A stretch of DNA of 64,000 bases, from the NCBI GenBank assembly GCA_001803395.1, contig MHBU01000007.1:102801-166800 (forward strand), given 5' to 3'. The DNA comes from Methylotenera sp. RIFCSPLOWO2_02_FULL_45_14 (lineage in GTDB: Bacteria; Pseudomonadota; Gammaproteobacteria; Burkholderiales; Methylophilaceae). Both the position numbers and the translations under genes were made by a program. The notes below the pieces were generated by a model. It did not search any database. It saw only the letters and a program-made list of their open reading frames with translations, and was not told the origin of the DNA. This document shows positions 57,076 through 64,000 of the stretch, piece after piece. The first letter of the stretch is position 1, and every line of letters starts with the position of its first letter.

Positions 57076-57891
57076 ATGATACGAAATATGACAGATACTA
57101 AACAACGATTTTCAAATAGCAAAACAGATAGCCCGTCATTAAGAGCGCGTGGTATTTATTTGCTGCCGAATTTATTTACCTCAGCAGCCTTGTTTGCAGG
57201 ATTTTACGCCATCGTACAGGCGATGAATGGCAATTTTGAGTATGCTGCAATTGCCATTTTTATCGCCATGGTGATGGATGGTTTAGATGGCCGCGTAGCG
57301 CGCATGACCAATACGCAAAGTGCATTCGGCGCGGAGTATGACAGCTTATCTGACATGGTGTCGTTTGGCGTTGCTCCGGCGCTCATCCTTTATGTGTGGG
57401 CACTCAAACCTTTAGGCAAATTAGGTTGGATTGCCGCTTTTATTTACTGTGCATGTGCAGCATTGCGCTTGGCGCGGTTTAATACCAAGTTAGATGACGA
57501 GCAACAAGATAAACGCTATTTTCAGGGCTTGCCTAGCCCTGCCGCTGCCGCGCTGTTAGCAGGTTTTGTGTGGGTGTCTTATGAATATGGCGTGAGTGGT
57601 CGCGATGTATTTTTTGGTGTGCTTAAAATGAAATGGATGGCTTGGGGGCTTACTGTGTTTGCAGGCGCATCAATGGTGAGTGATTTACGTTATTACAGTG
57701 GTAAAGACATTAACTTAAAACACAGTGTGCCATTTATTGTCATGTTGGGCATTGTGCTGGCTTTTGTGCTTATTTCATACAGCCCGCCAGAAGTCTTGTT
57801 TTTTGTAATGGCTGTTTATGCGCTATCAGGGTATGTAATGTGGTTGCGTGGAAAGCTTCGCGCAAAAAAGCTAAGTGACTTAAGTGACTAA
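57076..57891 (+). CDS. pssA: CDP-diacylglycerol-serine O-phosphatidyltransferase
   Basis: The 271-residue integral membrane enzyme of phosphatidylethanolamine synthesis has the CDP-alcohol phosphotransferase motif DGLDGRVARMTNTQSAFG followed by AEYDSLSD, with all Asp and Gly residues in place. About eight helices are visible, beginning YLLPNLFTSAALFAGFYAI. This is the PssA type II (Bacillus/Sinorhizobium-like) enzyme, not the E. coli phospholipase D-like one. The codon at 57076 is ATG, and an in-frame ATG at 57088 (MTDTKQRF) is an alternative. leuA follows after 327 bases. Confidence 0.94.
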   Translation: MIRNMTDTKQRFSNSKTDSPSLRARGIYLLPNLFTSAALFAGFYAIVQAMNGNFEYAAIAIFIAMVMDGLDGRVARMTNTQSAFGAEYDSLSDMVSFGVAPALILYVWALKPLGKLGWIAAFIYCACAALRLARFNTKLDDEQQDKRYFQGLPSPAAAALLAGFVWVSYEYGVSGRDVFFGVLKMKWMAWGLTVFAGASMVSDLRYYSGKDINLKHSVPFIVMLGIVLAFVLISYSPPEVLFFVMAVYALSGYVMWLRGKLRAKKLSDLSD

Positions 57892-58218
57892 GGTTGAATA
57901 CCAAGGTTAAACACTTGCAGAGTTGGCTAAAAAACATTATATTTCTATCACTATGTCGAATTTACACTTTTCAAGTACACTTTTTGCGATTTGCTTAATT
58001 GCTAGCGCATTACTCTTGCGCAAAATGTTTGCGTTACGTGCTGCTGCGCTCTGTACTGAAAACCTGCGCTAGCGCGCAAACTAAACTTCCCCCTTATGTA
58101 TTAAATGACGTTGCGTATCATCTGCAGCGAGATGCTACTATTTGAGCTCAATTTGCTTTAAGGTAAATTTACTCAGTCTCAAATTAAGCTAAAATTAAAC
58201 TGAATAAAAAGTAAGGTA
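57892..58218. other. Leader region between pssA and leuA
   Basis: The 327 bases contain a 39-codon frame at 57953-58072, rich in Leu (9 residues, with LLLR in the middle), without a clear ribosome site. The strings GCTAGCGCA near 58008 and TGCGCTAGC near 58065 are inverted and could pair. No T-run terminator is visible. It may be an attenuation-type leader or chance. Confidence 0.35.
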
Positions 58219-59775
58219 ATGACCATGAATCAAGCAACGAAACAAGATCAAATTATTATTTTTGACACCACCTTGCGTGATGGCGAGCAAAGCCCAGGCG
58301 CGGCGATGACTAAAGAAGAAAAAATCCGTATTGCGCGCCAGCTCGAAAAATTGGGCGTGAACGTGATTGAAGCAGGTTTTGCCGCAGCCAGCCCAGGCGA
58401 CTTTGATGCAATTTCAGAAATTGCCAAAATCATTAAGAACTCAACCGTATGTTCATTGGCGCGCGCGAGTGAAAATGATGTGCGCCGTGCAGGCGAGGCG
58501 ATAAAACATGCGGCAAGTGGACGCATCCACACGTTTATTGCCACCAGTAAGATCCACATGGAAAACAAACTCCGCATGACGGAAGACCAAGTGGTGGAGC
58601 GTGCGGTGCAAGCCGTGAAGTGGGCATTGGAATATACCGATGACGTAGAGTTCTCAGCCGAAGATGCGGTGCGTTCAGACATGGATTTTTTGATACGTAT
58701 ATTTGATGCGGTGATTAAAGCGGGTGCTACAACCATTAATGTACCAGATACCGTTGGCTATTCTATTCCTGCACCATGGGGCGAGCGTATGCGTGAGTTG
58801 ATTGCGCGCGTGCCCAATAGCGATAAAGTGGTATGGTCAACGCATTGTCATAATGACCTTGGCATGGCCGTAGCGAACTCATTAGCAGCCGTCATGGGCG
58901 GTGCACGTCAGGTGGAATGTACGATTAACGGCTTGGGTGAGCGCGCAGGTAACGCGAGCTTAGAAGAAGTCGTGATGGCGATTAAAACCCGTAGCGATGT
59001 TTTTAATTTGACTACACGTATTGATACCACACAAATTGTAGCCACCAGCAAATTGGTGTCATCCATTACGGGTTACCCAGTGCAGCCCAATAAAGCCATT
59101 GTAGGCGCTAATGCCTTTGCACATGAGTCTGGTATTCACCAAGATGGCGTATTGAAGCACCGCGAGACTTACGAAATTATGCGCGCTGAAGACGTGGGCT
59201 GGAATGCGAACAAATTGACTTTGGGTAAATTGTCCGGCCGCAATGCGTTTAGAACGCGCTTGAAGGAGTTGGGTATTGAGTTGCCTAGTGAAGACTTGCT
59301 GAATGCCGCATTTGCACGCTTTAAAGATTTGGCCGATAAAAAATCTGAAATTTTTGATGAAGATTTGCACGCCTTGGTGAGTGACGAGTTCGTACAAGAG
59401 GCGACTGAAAACTACAAATTGGTGTATTTGCAAGTGGCGTCACAAACAGGTGAAATACCGCATGCGTTGATTACAGTGTCTGATAATGGCACGGAGAAAA
59501 AATCTGAAGCGGATGGTGGCGGTCCAGTGGACGCGGCATTTAAAGCAATTGAGCGTATTGTAAATAGCGGTGCTGAGTTGCAATTGTATTCCGTCAACAA
59601 CATTACCAGCGGTACGGATGCACAAGGTGAGGTAACGGTGCGTTTGGCCAAAGGCGGGCGCATTGTGAATGGGCAAGGCGCTGATACTGATATTGTGGTG
59701 GCTTCAGCCAAAGCTTATTTGAATGGCTTGAATAAGTTGCATAGTAAGCTCGAACGCGCGCACCCGCAGGTTTAA
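58219..59775 (+). CDS. leuA: 2-isopropylmalate synthase
   Basis: The 518-residue enzyme is the first step of leucine synthesis: acetyl-CoA plus 2-ketoisovalerate. The catalytic TIM barrel has [54 protein letters not shown] with metal His residues, and the signature [19 protein letters not shown]. The C-terminal regulatory LeuA dimer domain (about 390-510) includes the leucine feedback site region. In-frame ATGs at 58219 and 58225 are both possible; AAGG spacing favours the second (MNQATKQDQ). Full length. Confidence 0.96.
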   Translation: MTMNQATKQDQIIIFDTTLRDGEQSPGAAMTKEEKIRIARQLEKLGVNVIEAGFAAASPGDFDAISEIAKIIKNSTVCSLARASENDVRRAGEAIKHAASGRIHTFIATSKIHMENKLRMTEDQVVERAVQAVKWALEYTDDVEFSAEDAVRSDMDFLIRIFDAVIKAGATTINVPDTVGYSIPAPWGERMRELIARVPNSDKVVWSTHCHNDLGMAVANSLAAVMGGARQVECTINGLGERAGNASLEEVVMAIKTRSDVFNLTTRIDTTQIVATSKLVSSITGYPVQPNKAIVGANAFAHESGIHQDGVLKHRETYEIMRAEDVGWNANKLTLGKLSGRNAFRTRLKELGIELPSEDLLNAAFARFKDLADKKSEIFDEDLHALVSDEFVQEATENYKLVYLQVASQTGEIPHALITVSDNGTEKKSEADGGGPVDAAFKAIERIVNSGAELQLYSVNNITSGTDAQGEVTVRLAKGGRIVNGQGADTDIVVASAKAYLNGLNKLHSKLERAHPQV

Positions 59776-59784
59776 TGGATGTTT

Positions 59785-59811
59785 GTCATTCTGAGCATAG
59801 CGAAGAATGAC
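59785..59811 (+). terminator. Short hairpin after leuA (dispersed-repeat type)
   Basis: GTCATTCT (59785-59792) pairs with AGAATGAC (59804-59811) with loop GAGCATAGCGA; a short GTTTTG follows. This CATTCTGAGC...GCGAAGAATG unit occurs in many bacterial genomes as a dispersed palindrome. It may terminate leuA. Confidence 0.55.
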
Positions 59812-59935
59812 GGAGTTTTGGGAGGCGTTGAATGATGTGAAATAGCAAGGTAAGGTGTCAAATAAAATAATTTTGCATCCATTATCCGCTGAACTACTCT
59901 CAAGTGACTCATTCCATCTACAGGCAAATCGGGTA

Positions 59936-60814
59936 ATGACCAATAAAAACCAAACCCTACTTATCTTAGTGTCACTGTTTTGCACCTACTTTATCTGGGG
60001 TTCAACCTACTTAGCGATTCGCTTTGGTATTGAGAGCTTTCCGCCATTTCTCATGGCAGGCGTTCGCTTTACTATCGCGGGAGTCATTCTGTATATAGCG
60101 ATGCGTTTTTTGGGCGCGCCCAATCCAACTAAACAACAATGGTTAGGTGCGGGGGCAGTGGGTCTGTTGTTGCCGGCGTTAGGTAATGGCACCGTGTGTT
60201 ATGTACAGCAAACGGTATCTTCGAGCGTAGCGGCATTATCTATTGCTACTGCACCTATCTGGATGGCGATTTTCTCTTCTATTTGGGGGCACAAAATCAC
60301 CACTAAAGAGTGGGTGGGCATCGCAGTAGGCTTGGTGGGTATTGTCTTGCTTAATCTTGGAGGTAGTTTGCATGGCGATTTTGCCAGCGCATTTTTACTG
60401 ATATTTGCAGCAGCGAGTTGGTCATTTGGCTCTGTGTGGGGTAAGCGTTTAGCCATGCCGCAAGGCTTAATGGCCAGCGCAGCACAGATGTTGGTAGGCG
60501 GCCTAGCGTTGCTTATGATGAGTGCTGCCCAAGGTGAAGCATGGCCGCAAACCATTAGCCTAAAATCATGGGCTGCTTTATTGTTTTTAGTCGTATTAGG
60601 CTCGTTAGTCGCTTACAGCGCATACCAATATTTGCTTAAAACGGTGCGTCCATTGGTTGCAAGTAGCAATACTTTTGTAAATCCTGTGGTGGCGTTTGCG
60701 CTGGGTATATGGCTCGCGAATGAGCATGTGACTGCCGTAGAATTGATAGCACTCGGCGTGATTTTAGTTGGCGTGTATTTAGTACTTTCTGCAACTCATC
60801 ATAAAGACATTTAA
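59936..60814 (+). CDS. DMT-superfamily (EamA) exporter
   Basis: The ATG at 59936 is preferred (MTNKNQTLLILVSLFCTYFIWGSTYLAIRF), since family members start just before the first helix; a GTG at 59855 would add 27 non-hydrophobic residues. The product has 292 residues, ten helices and two EamA repeats (about 8-140 and 150-290), with GWGST-like WGSTYLAIR and the mid-repeat VGIAVGLVGIVLLNLGG. Such transporters export amino acids or other metabolites (RhtA, YedA types). Next gene starts one base after its stop, so they are co-transcribed. Confidence 0.9.
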   Translation: MTNKNQTLLILVSLFCTYFIWGSTYLAIRFGIESFPPFLMAGVRFTIAGVILYIAMRFLGAPNPTKQQWLGAGAVGLLLPALGNGTVCYVQQTVSSSVAALSIATAPIWMAIFSSIWGHKITTKEWVGIAVGLVGIVLLNLGGSLHGDFASAFLLIFAAASWSFGSVWGKRLAMPQGLMASAAQMLVGGLALLMMSAAQGEAWPQTISLKSWAALLFLVVLGSLVAYSAYQYLLKTVRPLVASSNTFVNPVVAFALGIWLANEHVTAVELIALGVILVGVYLVLSATHHKDI

Positions 60815-60815
60815 C

Positions 60816-61502
60816 ATGAAACAAGACTTAAAATTAAAACAAAATTTGGTTTTATTCGATTTAGACAATACCTTGCTCGCAGGTGATAGTGATTACAACT
60901 GGAGCCTATTTTTAATTGGTGAGGGTTTGTTGGATGCAACAACGCATCAAGAAAGTAACGAGCAGTTTTACCAAGATTATAAAAACGGCAACTTGGATAT
61001 TTATAAGTTTTTAGCGTTTCAATTAAAGCCGCTTTCGCAGCATTCTGTAAAGTTTTTGGATGAACTGCACCTCAAGTTCATGGACAAAGTGATTCGCCCG
61101 ATGATGACGCAAAAATCGCAAGATTTAGTCAACAAACACAAAGCGCAAGGTGATTTATGCTTGATTATTACCGCCACCAATAGCTTTGTAACCAAGCCGA
61201 TTGCCACGGCTTACGGCATTGAGCATTTAATTGGTACTGATCCTGAAATGGTGAATGGTGAATACACGGGCGGCGTAAGTGGCGTGCCTAGCTTTCAAGC
61301 GGGAAAAGTTACGCGCATCAATCAATGGCTGGCTGAGCGCAATCAAAAACTATCTGATTTTGAAACAAGCTATTTTTATAGCGATTCGCATAACGATTTA
61401 CCGTTAATGAAATTAGTGACAAACCCAGTGGCAGTGGATGCCGATGAGCCTTTAACTGCTTATGCAAAAGAGCGGAACTGGCCGCTCATTAGTTTAAGAT
61501 AA
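60816..61502 (+). CDS. HAD-IB family phosphatase (SerB/CicA-like)
   Basis: The 228-residue HAD hydrolase has the nucleophile motif VLFDLDNTLLAGDSDYNW, a helical cap (about 25-100), motif II CLIITATNSFVTKPIA, Lys in FQAGKVTRI, and acidic motif FYSDSHNDLPLMK. HAD-IB members dephosphorylate small molecules such as phosphoserine or lipid phosphates. The usual DxDxT is met as DLDNT. It starts one base after the EamA gene. Substrate cannot be told. Confidence 0.9.
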   Translation: MKQDLKLKQNLVLFDLDNTLLAGDSDYNWSLFLIGEGLLDATTHQESNEQFYQDYKNGNLDIYKFLAFQLKPLSQHSVKFLDELHLKFMDKVIRPMMTQKSQDLVNKHKAQGDLCLIITATNSFVTKPIATAYGIEHLIGTDPEMVNGEYTGGVSGVPSFQAGKVTRINQWLAERNQKLSDFETSYFYSDSHNDLPLMKLVTNPVAVDADEPLTAYAKERNWPLISLR

Positions 61503-61561
61503 CTCAAGCGTGCGCTAATGCTGGTAAATCAGTTCAACGTTAATATTGGTGAGCCTTAAAC

Positions 61562-62383
61562 CTATCTACCCAAAATGATTTGCGAAACAAACATACTGCC
61601 AATATAAGCCAGTAAAAGTAATACAAAGCCAGTGAGCGTCCAACGAATGGCCTTAATACCGCGCCAGCCATATTGGACTCTGCCAAACAGCAAGCCCGCG
61701 TATATAAACCAGCTGGCAATTGAAAAAATGGTTTTGTGATTAAATTGTAAGGCTTTGTTGAAAATATGCTCAGAAAACCACATACCACTGATGAGGGTGA
61801 TGGTGAGCAAAATAAATCCAAAGCCAATAATTTTAAATAGTAATGACTCCATCACCATTAAAGGCGGAAAGCTAGGTAATTTAATCCAGGTGGTTTTGTG
61901 ATGCAGGCTACGCTCAGCAATGGCCATCAATACCGCATGCAATGCCGCAAAAGTAAATAGACTGTATGCAATCATCGCAATCCAAACGTGTGCAACAAAC
62001 AGGCTATTTTCTGCTTCGGGTAGATAGTGATGACTTACACTAAATGCAGGTAACAGTGCAAAGAGTGCTGCAGGTGGCAATACAAAGGCTTGTAAACTAT
62101 GCAACTGGTGGTTGCGATCAGTGATCCAATACACCAAAACAGTTAACCAAAATATTGCCGAAATTGATTGATAAAAGCCTAAATTAAATCCAGCAGAAAA
62201 AATACTTTGATGCAGCAGCCAGCCATGGATAAGCAAACCCAAAGCAATCATGGCTGAATGTAGTTTAAGCTGTGTATTTTCAGGTGTTTTTGCAATGCGC
62301 CAATAATCAATAGCGACTGCCAAATAGATAAACACAACCACTAAATAGGGTATTAACTTTTGCATAGTGCAATTATGGCGCAA
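61562..62383 (-). CDS. YpjD/CorE-type inner-membrane protein (CcsA/cytochrome c assembly family)
   Basis: The 273-residue protein has about eight membrane helices and belongs to the CcsA/CcmC-like cytochrome c assembly family. Typical for YpjD are SLFVAHVWIAMIAYSLFTFAALHAVLM and the C-terminal WFSEHIFNKALQFNHKTIFSIASWFIYAGLLF with conserved His residues, although the WWD haem motif of CcsA is missing. E. coli YpjD is linked to cobalt tolerance. It is divergent from ffh with 64 bases between, a usual arrangement in proteobacteria. Exact role unknown. Confidence 0.88.
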   Translation of the reverse strand: MRHNCTMQKLIPYLVVVFIYLAVAIDYWRIAKTPENTQLKLHSAMIALGLLIHGWLLHQSIFSAGFNLGFYQSISAIFWLTVLVYWITDRNHQLHSLQAFVLPPAALFALLPAFSVSHHYLPEAENSLFVAHVWIAMIAYSLFTFAALHAVLMAIAERSLHHKTTWIKLPSFPPLMVMESLLFKIIGFGFILLTITLISGMWFSEHIFNKALQFNHKTIFSIASWFIYAGLLFGRVQYGWRGIKAIRWTLTGFVLLLLAYIGSMFVSQIILGR

Positions 62384-62395
62384 ATGTGCGGTAAA

Positions 62396-62401
62396 TATAA
62401 T
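62396..62401 (+). promoter_or_regulatory. -10 element candidate of ffh
   Basis: A TATAAT hexamer lies 46 bases upstream of the ffh start, inside the 64-base divergent gap with ypjD. The -35 side is weak. Confidence 0.5.
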
Positions 62402-62447
62402 AGCTTCATGTAAAATTGAGGCTTAAATCATTTGTTAAGAGTAAATA

Positions 62448-63812
62448 ATGCTAGAAAACTTAACTGGGCGCCTGCAAGGCGTCATTAAAAATTTACGCGG
62501 TCAAGCCCGGCTTACTGAAGAAAACATCGCAGACGCAATGCGTGAAGTGCGTATGGCGCTCTTGGAGGCTGATGTCGCATTGCCTGTGGTAAAAGACTTT
62601 ATCGCAGCGGTTAAACTCCGCGCGCAGGGTAAAGAGGTGTTGCAAAGCCTCACGCCTGGGCAAGCCGTGATCGAGATAGTGAATGATGAGCTGACCACTT
62701 TAATGGGTAAAGCCAATGTAGGCTTGAATTTAGCCGCAGTGCCGCCGGCAATTATTTTAATGGCAGGTTTGCAGGGTTCAGGTAAAACCACTACTTCAGC
62801 CAAGCTGGCCAAACTATTAAAAGAGCAAAAAAAGAAAGTGCTATTAGCAAGTGCGGATGTATATCGCCCAGCCGCGATTGCACAACTAAAAATACTGGCT
62901 AAGCAATTGGAGGTGGAATGTTTTGATAGCAACGCTGACCAAAAGCCGGCAGATATTGCCACGGCCACTTTAGATTTCGCAAAGCGTGGTTATTACGACG
63001 TGGTGATTTTCGATACCGCAGGTCGCTTGGGCATTGATGAAGCCATGATGGCGGAAATCAAGACCTTGCACACACAGTTAAACCCAATTGAAACCTTGTT
63101 TGTGGTCGATGCCATGCAAGGCCAAGATGCCATCAATACCGCAAAAGCTTTTGGTGAAACACTGCCGCTCACAGGCATCATACTCACCAAGCTGGATGGT
63201 GACTCGCGCGGTGGTGCGGCGTTATCTGTGCGGCATGTGACAGGTCAGCCCATTAAATTTATTGGCGTGAGCGAAAAAGTGGATGGCTTGGAGCCATTCT
63301 ACCCAGACCGCATGGCATCGCGCATACTGGGCATGGGCGACGTGCTCGGTTTAATCGAGCAAGCGCATAAAAATGTCGATATGGCAGAGGCGCAAAAACT
63401 TGCCGATAAAGTTAAGTCAGGTAAAAACTTTGATTTAGACGACTTTAAAGTGCAAATGTCACAAATGCGCAAAATGGGCGGCATGGGCGCGCTGATGGAT
63501 AAAATGCCTGCCCAAATGGCAGGCATGGCTGCAAAAATGAACCCTGATGATGCAGATAAAAGCATTCGTCGCATTGAGGGCATTATTAACAGCATGACAG
63601 CACTAGAGCGCCGTAAGCCGGAAATTATTAAAGCGACGCGTAAAAAACGCATTGCAGATGGCTCAGGCGTGCAGGTGCAAGAGGTGAATCGCTTGCTAAA
63701 ACAGTTTGAAGAAACACAAAAGATGATGAAAATGTTCGCAAAAGGCGGTATGGCCAAAATGATGCGTGGCATGGGTAGCTTAATGGGCGGTAAAATTCCG
63801 GGCATGCGCTAG
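62448..63812 (+). CDS. ffh: Signal recognition particle protein Ffh (SRP54)
   Basis: The 454-residue GTPase targets nascent membrane proteins. Domains: N (about 1-90), G (about 90-295) with GLQGSGKTTTSAKLAKLL, DVYRPAAIAQL, FDTAGRLGIDEAMM, TKLDGDSRGGAALS, and the M domain (about 300-454), rich in Met (QMRKMGGMGALMDKMPAQMAGMAAKM), that binds signal peptides and SRP RNA. C-terminal MRGMGSLMGGKIPGMR is typical. Complete. A hairpin follows at 63878. Confidence 0.98.
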   Translation: MLENLTGRLQGVIKNLRGQARLTEENIADAMREVRMALLEADVALPVVKDFIAAVKLRAQGKEVLQSLTPGQAVIEIVNDELTTLMGKANVGLNLAAVPPAIILMAGLQGSGKTTTSAKLAKLLKEQKKKVLLASADVYRPAAIAQLKILAKQLEVECFDSNADQKPADIATATLDFAKRGYYDVVIFDTAGRLGIDEAMMAEIKTLHTQLNPIETLFVVDAMQGQDAINTAKAFGETLPLTGIILTKLDGDSRGGAALSVRHVTGQPIKFIGVSEKVDGLEPFYPDRMASRILGMGDVLGLIEQAHKNVDMAEAQKLADKVKSGKNFDLDDFKVQMSQMRKMGGMGALMDKMPAQMAGMAAKMNPDDADKSIRRIEGIINSMTALERRKPEIIKATRKKRIADGSGVQVQEVNRLLKQFEETQKMMKMFAKGGMAKMMRGMGSLMGGKIPGMR

Positions 63813-63877
63813 CCGTTATTTTATTAAGCTTACTAAGGTGATAGCCAATAAAAGCTAGCAATATCATTACCCGTAGC

Positions 63878-63905
63878 ATTAAACCTAATTTAATTTAGGT
63901 TTAAT
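63878..63905 (+). terminator. AT-rich hairpin after ffh
   Basis: ATTAAACCTAA pairs perfectly with TTAGGTTTAAT with a six-base loop, and TTAATTTATTA follows. GC content of the stem is low, so its strength is doubtful. Confidence 0.45.
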
Positions 63906-63927
63906 TTAATTTATTACTAGTTTCTGG

Positions 63928-63956
63928 TTGACCAAGCCGAGAGTTTCTAGCATAAT
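63928..63956 (+). promoter_or_regulatory. Strong sigma-70 promoter candidate at window end
   Basis: TTGACC at 63928-63933 and CATAAT at 63951-63956 are separated by 17 bases. GCGCC follows, a stretch like those often seen at the start of ribosomal protein transcripts. In many betaproteobacteria ffh is followed by rpsP-rimM-trmD-rplS, which this promoter probably serves. Confidence 0.75.
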
Positions 63957-64000
63957 TGCGCCCTTTCGTGAGTGATGTAAATCAACCCTGAAAAATAAGA

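Noticed and set aside
62501-62968. 155-codon minus-strand frame opposite ffh
   Set aside because: Shadow of the highly conserved ffh coding frame; no ribosome site.

Overview
The window looks like a chromosomal segment of a moderately AT-rich betaproteobacterium, most probably a methylotroph of the Methylophilaceae (Methylotenera/Methylophilus type). This is an inference from gene order and protein character: a tkt-gap-pgk-pyk cluster, a K+-independent H+-pyrophosphatase (HppA), divergent ypjD/ffh, pssA-leuA, and tgt-yajC-secD-secF. No rRNA, tRNA, CRISPR array, phage or complete insertion sequence was seen.

Layout. 1-4.5 kb: a signalling cluster, visibly more GC-rich than the rest, with a cut-off PAS/HisKA_2 sensor kinase, an ANTAR response regulator, and a 1014-residue globin-coupled GGDEF-EAL-receiver protein. 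4.6-7.1 kb: small accessory genes (DsrE-like, a broken DUF3147 remnant, a CDF transporter, TrhA/hemolysin III, a lipoprotein) and an FNR-type palindrome. 7.5-13.3 kb: rsmE, a thioredoxin-fold protein, a long-chain acyl-CoA synthetase, a frameshifted FadL-type porin and a Gfo/Idh/MocA oxidoreductase. 13.7-24.5 kb: lower glycolysis (tkt, gap, pgk, pyk), purC, a DUF1232 protein, ppa, a VIT1-like transporter and hppA. 24.5-29.6 kb: a 198-bp MITE-like element, dciA, an M23 peptidase, secA and a DUF1289 protein.

29.8-40.5 kb is the most interesting part. One uninterrupted minus-strand run of 14 genes reads rnfABCDGE, nth, a FIST sensor, DUF1841, an ECF sigma factor, a zinc-finger anti-sigma factor, a Cys-repeat secreted peptide precursor, a DUF692 (MNIO) enzyme and a DUF2063 partner. 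The last five form a bufferin/HvfABC-type system, a copper-associated, post-translationally modified peptide (RiPP). Its sigma factor is translationally coupled to the Rnf/nth gene string.

40.8-64 kb is mostly housekeeping: dapA, bamC, an MBL-fold hydrolase, a small Ala/Glu/Pro-repeat lipoprotein, roxA, pyrD, a GST-like protein, clpA/clpS, a CNNM-type membrane protein, secF/secD/yajC/tgt, a second MITE-like copy (142 bp, opposite orientation), pssA, leuA, a DMT transporter, a HAD-IB phosphatase, ypjD and ffh. The window ends in a strong promoter-like sequence that probably serves the next operon. Several genes use TTG starts (the globin-coupled protein, trhA, pyk). Where the upstream start is implausible, a shorter start was chosen and explained.
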